A DNA stretch of 64,000 bases from Parapristionchus giblindavisi (taxonomy: Eukaryota > Nematoda > Chromadorea > Rhabditida > Diplogasteridae), in NCBI GenBank assembly GCA_943737045.1, contig CALSFV010000207.1, positions 1,365,501 through 1,429,500 on the forward strand. The letters are read 5' to 3'. Below, one piece after another: positions 36,908 to 44,361 of the stretch. The notes below the pieces were generated by a model that was not told the DNA's origin, did not search any database, and worked only from the letters and a program-made list of their open reading frames with translations. The stretch's first letter is position 1; every line of letters starts with the position of its first letter. The position numbers were made by a program, and so were the translations under genes.

Positions 36908-39900
36908 GTTATTATTATTATTTACAGCCATACATTTTCATACCCTCACAGTGTGAGGATTGACCATAGGTGGGCGCGTGAAAACGAATTCTTTTTGCGC
37001 ACAGCCTTGCCTTCCCTTGCGGGGCCTTGTGCATAGCTTTGCCTCGCAAAAATTGGAAAATTTCGAGTCAAATCTGCTGAAAAATGGCCATGCTCATAGC
37101 CTTGCCTTACAATTCCCCGGTTTGCGCACAGCCTTCCCCCAGCGTGCCCACCTATGGGATTGACCCACTATATTCGGCTAATGTTCAGGGTCGACTCACT
37201 ATATACAGCTCTATTTTTATGTGAAAGATTACAATTTAAGCGAAAAATAACGATTTTTCTAAATTGACCCACTATCATAGGTGGGCGCGTGAAAACGATT
37301 TCTTTCTGCGCACAGGCATGCCTTCTCATCAGGACCTTGCGCATAGCCTTGCCTCGGAAAAAATAGAAATTTTCAAGTCGAATTTACAAAAAGATAACCA
37401 TGCGCGCAGCCTTGCCTTCCACTTCACCGGTTTGCGCACAGCCTTTCCTCCAGCGTGCCCACCTATGATGCGCACAGCCTTGCCTTCCACTTCACCGGTT
37501 TGCGCACAGCCTTTCCCCCAGCGTGCCCACATATACCCACTATATAAAAATAATTCGGTGAGGACATCGAAAATGTATGATTTACAGCACGTACGATTCT
37601 CAATTTGCCTCCATCGCTCCTGCCGAGACTGCTGACACTCTCTCCATCGTCCTCGTCCTCGTCCACATCAACGGCGCGCGAGGAGCCGGGGCGCTTTCTG
37701 CAAAATATATAAATAAATAAATAAAATACAAAAAAATACACAATCAATCATATTTGAGCGGTCACTATCGAGAGGCCAGTTTTACTGAACTCAATCAATG
37801 AGCACAGGCAACAAATGCATCCTCACGCTCCCCTTACACGTGGGTTACCCTGCCATGATTCACCAATGTGCGAATGTGATAAAGATTATTTTTATTATTG
37901 TCATTAGGCGTAGCGGACGAAACACCATAGACATGGTCTATGGTTATCCCATGGAATAGACCCACCCGCAAAAAATTGCCGTTCATGGGTACCCACCCGC
38001 AAAATCATACATTTTTGAGCACCCACATTGTGAGTGAGCACTTTTTGTTGATGCGGTCAGTTTTGAAACTCGAGACCCATCTAGGAATATGCGGGAGATC
38101 GAGATTAGTAAGAATGACCTAAGATCGGGTCAGTTTTGAGTACTTGAGATGTAGATCGGGTCAGTTTTATTCTAATTTCGGGTCAGTTTATAATTCGCAA
38201 AAACAACTGATTGTGAGTGGGACGAAAATGTATGCGCAAAATTGAACCATAAGTTGACGATTTTCTTGAAATTTTCACGATTTTGGGGTACCCACACGCG
38301 TTTTTACCCAAAATCGAGGTACCCACACGCATTTGAAGTGTCTGGGATATTGATAGACCATCACTGAACACCATGGAGCATATTGTTAGCTAACATATTA
38401 GTGTTATATTTTATTTATAACGTGCAAGTGAACCTATAATAGTACATCCATTTATATTATTATTATTATTATGATTTATTATCACCATAGGTGGGCGCAT
38501 GAAAACGAATTATTTTTGCGCACAGCCTTGCCATCCCTTGCGGGGCCTTGTGCATAGCTTTGCCTCGCAAAAAAATGGAAAATTTCCAGTAAAATCTGAA
38601 AACAAAATGGTCATGCGCATAGCCTTGCCTTACAATTCCCCGGTTTGCGCACAGCCTTTCCCCCAGCGTGCCCACCTATGATTATTACCTCTGCGGGTGT
38701 GCCATCCTCTTGGTCGCAGCTGCAACAGCCGAAGCCTCACCACCCTTCGTATTCGTCGGCGTGCCAGCGACCGATGACCCACGACGACCGCGAACCTTCA
38801 CCCTACAAATAGAATAAAAATTTAAATTTTAAAAAAATATAAAAAAATTAAGGTACATTAGATCAACCCGACTACTACCTGTTGATTGTATGTTTCACCG
38901 AGCGTACAATATCAAAACTCAAAAATCAAAAGACAGTATTCTTCTGAAAAATGTAAAGTTAACAATATCAAAATAAAATTATATTATTATTATTATTATT
39001 ACTATTACCTCTCACTGAGCGACACTCCCACTTCGTCATCCGCCTCGCTCTCAGTGGAAGCGATGGATGAGGGCGGAGCTTGTGGCGCTGGCGTCTTTGA
39101 TCTAGCTCTCGACCTAGGCGCCAGCGGTCCCTGTCTGGCGCGGGATCGAACCGCGATTGTAGGCTCTGATTCCGGAGGTGATGTGGCTTTAGAAGGTGCT
39201 GTAGCTACTTCGGGTACTGTAGCAGCATGCTCTACTACAGCTTCTTCGGGTACTGTATCTACAGGATTTACTGCATCTTCTTCGGGTATTGTAGCAGCAG
39301 GCTCTACTGTAGGTTCTGCGGGTACTGTAGCTTCAGGCTCTACTGTAGACGCTTCTTCCATCGTAGCAGATGGCATCTCGGCGTCATTTGCAGATATCGT
39401 AGCTGAAAATATCAATAATGACGGTGAAGGTAGATCGTCAATCAATCAATAATTTGAAAAGATATCGTCAATCAATAAATATTTCGCTTACCCATTGCGT
39501 CATCATTGCCAAACGAGGTCATGAAGTCGTCCACGTCGAAGTCTAAAACAAACAATGATCGACTGGACAAGGGTGGGAAGTAAGAATTACATTTTAGACC
39601 GAATTTTGCACTAATCGTTTCAATTTTTTTAAATGAATTTTGCTAAATCGAATTGGTTGAGTGCCAAAACCGTGTGGGTTCTTGTCGCTAGCGGCTATGC
39701 CGCCCATGCATGACTGCGATTGCTTGAGACGTAGCGGCCGAAACACCATAAGCCGCCGCAATATAACTAACCTACATATTTCTTTAAAATAATTTACATT
39801 TTACGTGCATGCAAACCTATACTTGTACATCTATTATTATTATTATTATATTGTTAATCTAATTGATCAAATACAGTACCATTGAATGTGGACGACGAAC

Positions 39901-41440
39901 GCTCGGGATCATCAACAACATCTCCTGTTGTTGTTGTTGTTGGCACTGGAGCTCGCGATGGAGCTGGAGCCGTCTCGTTGCCATCATTATCATCCAACAG
40001 CTCATCGGGCGAGGACGATCGTCTGTCCGAGAGCGACGACGATGCGACCTCCTGAATATATAAAATATATAAATATATAATTATTTTATTATTTATTTAT
40101 TCATAAATAAATATTTTTTCTAGTTACATTCCATTATGCATGACGACGATGAGACCTGAAGAGCCGCAAATATATAATTATTTTATTTTATTTATTTATT
40201 TAATTATTTATTCCATCATTAATAAATTTAATTGATTTCATAGATTCCATTGCACATGATAGTTTCTTTCATGGTTCGAAAAGAATGTTTCAAAGTACGA
40301 AGCCTGGCCGTTTTTTTTGTTGAAAACCATACATTTTCATACCCTCACAATGTGAGGATCGACCCCCCCCCCACGGCTCATTTTCAGGGTCGACCCACTA
40401 TATAAAGCTCATTTTTATGTGAAAGATTACAATTTAAGCGAAAATTAACGATTTTTTAAAAATCGACCAACTATATAAAAAAATTTGGTGAGGGCACCGA
40501 AAATGTATGGTTGAAAACCCACCCAACCGCATTTGGAAATCTGTAACGTAGCCTAATATCGACCTATGGTATAAACACCTCAAAAGCAAGCACACTATCA
40601 AATCGATCAACAATCATTAAACAAAAAGTCACCAAGCATTGCTCCCCTCATCAATATATCACGCGGTGAATTCCTGTTTCAGCATTCTCACATAACCGTT
40701 GAGCAGTTGACGAATACGATAGAAGTTGTAGGTAGGCAAGCCAGAATAAAACCAAACGTTTCAACAGATTCCAAGCCTAGCGTAGATCGAAAAGTACGTT
40801 CCAAAACGCGAATCCTGGCCTCAGTTTTGTGATTTTTGTTTTGTTTTTGAAAGGCTGGCCGCACTTTACAAACCGCAGCTACTAATCGACCTATGATTAC
40901 TGTCTATGATTTTATCGATCCTTTGACATTGCGAGTCGTCTACGACAGAAAACGAAATAGACTTTATTAAATTAAATCTAAATTTGCATAATTACCTTAT
41001 TTTTGGCAGATTCATCCTCATTCTTCTTCAACTGTTGAATCCTCTCCTTCCATCCACTACTCATCATCTTTGCCTGCGCCTCTCGCACCGTTTCCGTCTT
41101 CTTGCCGTGGATCGATTTTGCAGCAGGCTTAATTTGCATATTTAATTATTTATTTATTTATTTACTTATTTATTTACTTATTTATTTATTTATTTATTTA
41201 TTTACTTACTTATTATTTATTTATTTGTTTTTTTTATTTTTAAATTCTCGTCGCATTTAAGCGATACTGGTGTTGGCTTGGTTACAATGGCAGACTGAAT
41301 TCGCAATAAAATCGATATTCCGCATCGGAATATCAGACTCACAAGCTTACGCCAGTGCATTCCAAAGTGTATTTTAGGCAAAATTGATTAATATATTTTA
41401 AAATAATCAAATATAATAATAATAATAATAATCAAATATA

Positions 41441-41475
<35 letters not shown>

Positions 41476-43717
41476 TAATTGTTATTATATTTAAAGCACA
41501 TACAGCAGATGCTCCAGCAGTGTCTCCCGTGTCGCCATCTGCCTTGCCCAGCTTGCGAGCGAGATGCTTCTCTGAAATTGATAATAATAAATAATAATAA
41601 TAACGTAATAATAATAATAATAATAAATTAATATCATTATTGCCTATTTATAGTGAAATATTTGACGAACAGCAATATATTCATATCTTACATGGGCAAC
41701 CTTTGTAGCTGGAAATTAAAGTCGGGTGGGCCGGACGCAACAAAATGAAGCATTTAAATATAACAATCTTTTTTTAAATTCATTTTGAGCCCCTTTGCTA
41801 AAACGGGTGAGTCTTATCACTAGCCACAATGCCGCAAATGCATGAATAGAATCATCAGTGGTAAAAAAAGCGAATATGAAATATGGAGTATTGCTATTAT
41901 GCAATTGATGAAACATTCAATCAACAGGTACTCACTTGTGTCTAATTTCTGAGCGAATTTTGGCTAAATCGAGTGCAAAAACAGGGTGAGTCTAGTGGCT
42001 CGCGACAATACTGCCCACGTATGATTCATATTTTCCCAGAAATCAATCAATAAAGATCATAAATCAATGAATAACGATCAATACTTACCAAAGACACTCT
42101 CGTCGACTGCACTATGACTTATATTGGACGATCCACCACCGCCTCCTCTGCCACCTCGACTGCCACGACCTGGAAATTTATTTATTTATTATTTAATTAT
42201 TTATGGAAATTGGTTATTAAAATACTGTTTAACGCGTGTAATGCAGAAGAAGCGAAGTAAGCAAATGCGAAAACCAATAAACTTTACATAAGCAACTAAG
42301 CTAATAAGTAATAAACTAACTAATAAACTAACAATCTAATAAGCAAATTAATAAGCTAATAAGCTAACTAATAAGCTAATAAGCAAAGTAATAAGCTAGC
42401 AAGCTAACTACTAACAATAAGCTAACAAGTAATAAACTAATAAGCTAACTAATAAGCTAATAACATACATTTTCGAGCACCCACATTGTGAGTGAGCACT
42501 TTTTGTCGATGCGGTCAGTTTTGAAACTGGGGACCCATTTAGGAATATGCGGGAGATCGAGATTAGTAAGAATCACCTAAGATCGGGTCAGTTTCGAGTA
42601 CTTGAGATGTAGAGCGGGTCAGTTTTGTTCTAATTTCGGGTCAGTTTATAATTCGCAAAAACAACTGATTGTGGGTGGGGCGAAAATGTATGGCTAATAA
42701 GCTAACTAACAAGCTAATAAACTAAAATGCTAACTAATAAGCTAGCAAATTAACTAATAAGCTAACTAATAAGCACCAACCTCCTCGTGCCTTCGCGCCC
42801 GATCTACTCGTAGCTGACGTCGACGCTCCCTCATCAGTGTCCGCGTGGTGGCGCTGTTGACGCGGCGGCTGCTCCGCCATCATCAACCGCTCCAGAGCCT
42901 CGGCGTCTTCTGCAAAGGCCGAGATCGCCTCTGGTTATCATCTTGCATCATACATGGGCGGGGTAGCTGGAGCTCGATTCTACAGGGCATCCGAACGAAA
43001 AATGGTTAATTTTACAGGGGGTCTTCACTTTTCTTTTCAACATTTTCACCTAAACGCCATCTTTTACAGGGGGGCTTTCCACAAATTTTCGAAAAACCCT
43101 AATTTTACAGGGGGCACCCCCATGTCGGTGCCCATGTATGGTTATCATCTTGCATGGATCCACTAGCAAAATTAGGTAATTTTGCATTTTATGAGAACCC
43201 ATACGCAAAATTAGGTCATATACTGGATGCTTTCAACGAAATTTCGCGAGAGAGAGCGCAAAACGAGGAGTGCTTCCCCTTTTCTTTTCGTGGCTTTGAA
43301 TCACACTACTCATAATCAATCATAATCCTAGTCATAATAAAAAAAAACACAATAATCAATAATCATAGCTCACAATCATCATACGTGGGCAGCCATTGTC
43401 GCTCGAAAATAAAATCGGGTGGGTTGGACGCAAAAGTTAATTTTTGAACGAATTTTGGCTAAATGATTATCATTTTTTGAGTGAATTTTGGCATAATCGA
43501 GCGGGGTTTTGCCGCCGCTAGCGACAATGGCGCCCACGTATGTTCTCAACAACGTACCATCATCACTGCCGCCGTCACCCTCCTGATCGGGCCTTCTATT
43601 CCTCGCAATCGCCATCATCTCATCGATCGGCAGACGGCTCAGTCGATCTCGCATCGTCAACGACAGCGACGACGCATTGTTGTCAAGGGCTGCAAGTGTA
43701 TTGATTGATTCGCGCAT
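14233..43717 (-). CDS. Giant ~2,395-residue disordered scaffold-like protein, ~49 exons
   Basis: The start ATG is at 43715-43717 and the stop at 14233-14235. I joined 49 exons; donor and acceptor phases agree at every junction except one ambiguous boundary (25,575-25,601 to 25,326-25,344), which supports one gene. Layout: N-terminal helix plus RGG-like segment (43,717-40,996); low-complexity Ser/Asp/Pro/Thr-rich exons with Thr-Val repeats and many KR-rich clusters (40,052-32,395); a repeated [DDD-L-x-DILSGA] motif region (31,852-30,937); a TPVAQK repeat array (30,232-29,651); RS-like and Ala-rich exons (29,244-24,408); and a helical C-terminal region (21,165-14,233). Abundant basic clusters (KKRP, RKRP, NKRKT, RSRSRSK) suggest nuclear location (inference). 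I do not recognise the family. Chromatin or RNA-processing scaffolds have this build, but no catalytic domain is visible. Confidence 0.8.
16313..17282. mobile_element. Foldback element with TA duplication, interrupted by a solo LTR
   Basis: TA|CCGTCAAAACGAAAAAAAGT ... ACTTTTTTTCGTTTTGACGG|TA, with arms of about 80-100 bases (TTTGTCAAAATTTTTGAAAA / inverse). It lies in an intron of the giant gene. The LTR at 16409-16775 is inserted in it. Confidence 0.8.
16409..16775 (+). mobile_element. Solo LTR of a retrotransposon
   Basis: 367 bases beginning TGTTGTGTAGATACCC and ending ...AATACATAACA (TG...CA), flanked by a perfect 5-bp duplication ATATC (16404-16408 and 16776-16780). Inside are a CTAATAAAGCC polyadenylation-type signal at about 16,699 and upstream CT-rich sequence, as expected of an LTR. 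No internal gag/pol is present, so it is a recombination remnant. Confidence 0.8.
18292..18347. repeat. (ATT)n array in giant-gene intron
   Basis: About 18 ATT units next to the acceptor of exon 18192-18285. Confidence 0.9.
18427..18614. mobile_element. MITE family B copy with 8-bp target duplication
   Basis: CATAGGTGGGCGCGTGAAAA ... CCCCAGCGTGCCCACCTATG, flanked by ATCAGTTT on both sides (18419-18426 and 18615-18622). The target is itself a decayed family-F element. Confidence 0.9.
19862..20375. repeat. Intronic minisatellite with higher-order structure
   Basis: Tandem units built from 'CACCGGGTTACGGTAGGTCC', 'ACACCACACATCACCAACTA' and 'CTAGTAAAAGTCGCCACC'. A longer block (ATCACCAACTAGTAGTAAAA...GGTTGGGCTACGGTAGC) occurs twice, about 220 bases apart, indicating a higher-order repeat. 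It fills the intron between exons 19758-19847 and 20385-20531. Confidence 0.85.
20617..20790. mobile_element. Small hairpin MITE (GCAGGGTAATATACTA ends)
   Basis: Inverted halves: CCGGTTTTGCAGGGTAATAT...GCGCGCAAAAGTAACTTAC and GTAAGTTTCTTTTCGCGCGC...ATTACCCCGCAAACC. A second copy is at 46807-46970. Confidence 0.7.
21465..22690. mobile_element. Second foldback nested in the left arm of the 3-kb element
   Basis: Near-perfect inverted arms of about 500 bases. CTTGGCACTTGGCCAAAAAG (about 21500) is matched inverted near 22,630-22,650, and the inner TTGGTCGTGGTTTTTCGGGA near 22,206 matches its inverse near 21,930. The spacer is about 200 bases. It is absent from the right arm of the host element, so it is an insertion there (or a deletion on the right). 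Confidence 0.75.
23211..23636 (-). CDS. 141-residue protein encoded in centre of a foldback element
   Basis: The ATG at 23634-23636 begins MSAPVVKQMAVDLFEEFYAR; the stop is at 23211. The protein is charged and helical: a basic middle (LLAKKKEEAVKKGKSRARRD), a FIKGWEEEYDEVG segment, an acidic linker and a hydrophobic end (DLSITLLFDQ). Codon use resembles host exons more than the A/T-rich arms do. It lies between inverted arms 22850-23135 and 23757-24040, within an intron of the giant gene on the same strand. It may be a captured host gene fragment or an element-borne protein. No transposase motif is seen and no family is recognised. Confidence 0.5.
   Translation of the reverse strand: MSAPVVKQMAVDLFEEFYARNKLRAEEVEKIMKARTDIMPANRMSHDQIKNCIRTLLAKKKEEAVKKGKSRARRDAALAMDFIKGWEEEYDEVGGGIEDEVQVHENGLTVSSDAIYDWMHSEMTLLSDDAPDLSITLLFDQ
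24517..24577. repeat. (AAT)n array in giant-gene intron
   Basis: About 20 units, ending directly at the donor of exon 24578-24636. Confidence 0.9.
26341..26964. repeat. Tandem duplications of an exon end, each with a family-A MITE
   Basis: The sequence GAAACATGAAACCAACCGGT leading into the 3' part of exon 26965-27042 is repeated upstream at 26341 (followed by GCAGCGACCGCCGTCTTGCG, a copy of exon codons) and 26713. Family-A MITE sequence (CATAGGTCGAAAA..., from 26383 and 26744) follows each copy. The duplicated exon ends are not usable exons. Confidence 0.75.
27529..27641. repeat. Long (ATT)n array in giant-gene intron
   Basis: About 37 units with one interruption; the longest trinucleotide array in the window. 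Confidence 0.95.
28336..28404. repeat. (ATT)n array in giant-gene intron
   Basis: About 22 units with one interruption. A mixed AAT array follows at 28,527-28,571. Confidence 0.9.
29067..29155. repeat. Back-to-back (AAT)n/(ATT)n arrays
   Basis: (AAT)n turns into (ATT)n, which can fold as a hairpin; the next intron has (ATT)n at 29250-29311. Confidence 0.9.
29434..29594. mobile_element. MITE family A copy
   Basis: CATAGGTCGAATATCTAGGT ... ACTTTTCGACCTATG. The flanks ACTGTATA and ACTCTATA form an 8-bp duplication with one change. Confidence 0.85.
29651..30232 (-). repeat. Giant gene, exon 23: TPVAQK protein repeat array
   Basis: One 582-base exon (entry and exit phase 2). About 15 tandem units of the form (A/V)PKTPVAQK(T/A)P follow TPTPKKAPAPK; the exon ends in an acidic run (DDDAQREEEEEEKVQR). 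Units alternate between 9-10-residue forms with APAPKTP and VVPKTP. Evenly spaced TP sites beside lysines are typical proline-directed kinase and DNA-binding tails, as in histone H1 or Ki-67-like proteins (analogy only). The DNA repeat period is about 30-33 bases, so length polymorphism is expected. Confidence 0.8.
30768..30902. mobile_element. Hairpin MITE, 135 bp
   Basis: CTTTGCCTTTAAAGGGAGCG...AACTCAATGG versus its inverse GAGTGAGGTTACGCTCCCTTTAAAGGC; the loop holds GAGAG-rich sequence. Confidence 0.7.
30937..31852 (-). other. Giant gene, exons 19-21: four copies of a DDx(L/I)xDILSGA motif
   Basis: Exons: 31770-31852, 31451-31703 and 30937-31230. Related short helices recur: SFVRDLLSGAHQ, DDDIMNDILSGAASS, LLDDIINAVASGAASG and DDDDLLADILSGAAASS. 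They are separated by Ala/Pro/Ser-rich linkers with RQRSRSRSKK-type basic patches. Regular spacing and conservation of acidic and hydrophobic positions within disordered sequence look like a repeated linear binding motif. What it binds is unknown. Confidence 0.7.
31367..31445. repeat. (AAT)n array in giant-gene intron
   Basis: About 26 units, ending at the donor of exon 31451-31703. Confidence 0.9.
32111..32314. mobile_element. MITE family C copy
   Basis: CATACATGGGCGCCGACATG ... CCCGCCCATGTATG with internal CCCCCTGTAAAAT blocks. Other copies: 32852, 34794, 42949 and 43791. Confidence 0.85.
32852..33041. mobile_element. MITE family C copy with 8-bp duplication
   Basis: CATACATGGGCGGGGTACCT ... 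GGCGCCCATGTATG, flanked by ATAAGAAT on both sides. Confidence 0.9.
33187..34763. mobile_element. Tc1/mariner-family foldback with decayed transposase in each arm
   Basis: The ends ACAGTAGCGCTCAAACAG / TTTGAGCGCTCCTGTA resemble Tc1/mariner termini. Each arm (33187-33905 and about 34000-34763, inverted) carries remnants of a transposase N-terminus. On the minus strand at 34437-34255 a helix-turn-helix-like stretch reads GRTQVTAHHHLSKQFSTS then RLLKLIRVSG and VRPRLS, as in Tc1 proteins. Further pieces around 33,850-33,960 recall the ...WGYD... catalytic-domain region. Stops and frameshifts abound. It lies in a giant-gene intron. Confidence 0.75.
34794..34976. mobile_element. MITE family C copy
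   Basis: CATGCATGGGCGCCGACATG ... CTCGCCCATGTATG; the flanks CCTAGGAA and CCTACGAA form a duplication with one change. Confidence 0.85.
35064..35166. mobile_element. Hairpin MITE family P (CTCTCTCG...CGAGAGAG)
   Basis: GAAACTCTCCGCTCTGACAA CGCTCTCTCGC ... AAGCGAGAGAGC ATTGCCAGAGCGGAG. Related copies: about 25,361-25,437, 45,450-45,556, 56,960-57,015 and 58,232-58,475. Confidence 0.75.
36600..36652. repeat. (ATT)n array in giant-gene intron; second array 36857-36907
   Basis: Two ATT arrays in the same intron, between exons 36345-36585 and 37595-37697, which also holds three family-B MITE copies or parts. Confidence 0.9.
36965..37156. mobile_element. MITE family B copy inserted in a family-E element
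   Basis: CATAGGTGGGCGCG ... GCGTGCCCACCTATG with flanks GGATTGAC (36957-36964 and 37157-37164), a perfect 8-bp duplication. The surrounding sequence (CATACATTTTCATACCCTCAC ... GAAAATGTATGA, about 36,928-37,582) is a family-E element. Confidence 0.85.
37276..37533. mobile_element. MITE family B copy with partially duplicated end
   Basis: CATAGGTGGGCGCGTGAAAA ... GTGCCCACCTATG, followed by a repeat of its last ~65 bases ending GCCCACATAT. ACCCACTAT flanks both sides. It is inside the same family-E element as the copy at 36965. Confidence 0.8.
38006..38233. mobile_element. MITE family F copy
   Basis: CATACATTTTTGAGCACCCAC ... GTGGGACGAAAATGTATG with 'GATCGGGTCAGTTTTGA' blocks inside. A better copy is at 42464; a decayed one lies around 18,400-19,030. 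Confidence 0.75.
38486..38680. mobile_element. MITE family B copy
   Basis: CATAGGTGGGCGCATGAAAA ... CAGCGTGCCCACCTATG, ending 8 bases before the donor of exon 38689-38802; the flanks ATTATCAC and ATTATTAC form a near-perfect 8-bp duplication. Confidence 0.85.
40250..40569. mobile_element. MITE family A copy containing a family-E MITE
   Basis: The outer element (TTCATGGTTCGAAAAGAATG ... TATCGACCTATG) is split by the element at 40328-40509 (CATACATTTTCATACCCTCA ... GCACCGAAAATGTATG). The insert is flanked by GTTGAAAAC on both sides. Confidence 0.8.
42464..42692. mobile_element. MITE family F copy with 8-bp duplication
   Basis: CATACATTTTCGAGCACCCA ... GTGGGGCGAAAATGTATG, flanked by GCTAATAA (42456-42463 and 42693-42700). 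It sits within an intron made of a GCTAACTAATAA minisatellite (42,290-42,780). Confidence 0.9.
42949..43140. mobile_element. MITE family C copy with long flanking duplication
   Basis: CATACATGGGCGGGGTAGCT ... CGGTGCCCATGTATG; GTTATCATCTTGCAT occurs on both sides (15 bases rather than 8). Confidence 0.85.
43378..43542. mobile_element. MITE family G copy
   Basis: CATACGTGGGCAGCCATTGT CGCT ... AGCGACAATGGCGCCCACGTATG with AATCGGGTGGG... inside. Another copy is at 45735-45917, with fragments around 41,690-42,025, 39,660-39,712 and 35,470-35,566. Confidence 0.8.
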
Positions 43718-43790
43718 GATCTACAAGGGAGCAGTCGGAGCACACTTATCCCCGATCTTCACGAAACTTTGAGGATATACTAATTGGAGA

Positions 43791-44196
43791 CATACATGGG
43801 CGGGGTACCTGAAGCTCGACTCTACAGGGGGAATCCGAACGAAAAATGGTTAAATTTACAGGAGGCTTTCCGCTTTTTCCCCAAATATTTCACCTAAACG
43901 TGTATTTTACAGGGAGCATTCCACAAATTTTCGAAAAGCCCTAATTTTACAGGGGGGGCACCCCCATGTTGGCGCCCATGCATAGGTCGAATAGCTAAGT
44001 TATCGGTTTTCAAAATGCGGTCAGGTTTTTCGATTTTTGGCAAATTTGGCTCGAAATGCGGTCAGGTTTTTCGATTTTTGTGAAAATTTGGCTCAAAATG
44101 CGGACAGGTTTTACGATTTTTTGGGAAATTTTGGCTCAAAATGCGGTCAGGCTTGGTGCTTTGTAACATACTTTTCGATCTATGCGCCCATGTATG
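43791..44196. mobile_element. MITE family C with MITE family A inserted inside
   Basis: The outer family-C element is flanked by ATTGGAGA (43783-43790 and 44197-44204). Inside it the family-A element 43981-44184 is flanked by CGCCCATG (43973-43980 and 44185-44192). Both 8-bp duplications are perfect. It lies between the giant gene's ATG and the stop of the coiled-coil gene. Confidence 0.95.
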
Positions 44197-44361
44197 ATTG
44201 GAGACCACGCTGATTTCAAATCCGTTTTGAAAACCGAATTGGTATACCCTCAAAGTTTCGTGAAGATCGGGTTATGTGCGCTCGGACTGTTCTCGTGTGA
44301 GACAACACCACTAACCCGCCAATAACGTTGTTTGTTTAATAATATTTTTTAATGGACTTGA

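Larger units (their letters stand above)
32395..40051 (-). other. Giant gene, exons 6-18: low-complexity region with Thr-Val repeats
   Basis: Exons: 39880-40051, 39492-39542, 39009-39402, 38689-38802, 37595-37697, 36345-36585, 36124-36204, 35838-35972, 35572-35673, 35295-35393, 35168-35236, 32701-32793 and 32395-32497. Exon 39009-39402 encodes repeats such as STVEPEATVPAEPTVEPAAT. Exon 35838-35972 encodes ATVADTVEDTVADTVDDE. Several successive exons share a beginning (NE-SSS / DE-P) and phase 1 at both ends, which suggests exon duplication. Exon 35572-35673 ends KDQKIKDQ, encoded by the GATCAAA repeat that otherwise fills introns here. Confidence 0.75.
40996..43717 (-). other. Giant gene, exons 1-5: N-terminal helix and RGG-like segment
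   Basis: Exons: 43558-43717, 42781-42909, 42089-42169, 41504-41571 and 40996-41127. The protein begins MRESINTLAALDNNASSLSL with a helical stretch (DRLSRLPIDEMMAIARNRR). It continues with an acidic/His patch, then an RGG-like run GRGSRGGRGGGGGSS (RNA- or nucleic-acid-binding type), and a Lys-rich helix (SGWKERIQQLKKNEDE). Another in-frame Met lies 21 codons downstream (MRDRLSRLP). A CTTGCAG sits in the first codons, so a spliced leader could alternatively enter there. Confidence 0.75.
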
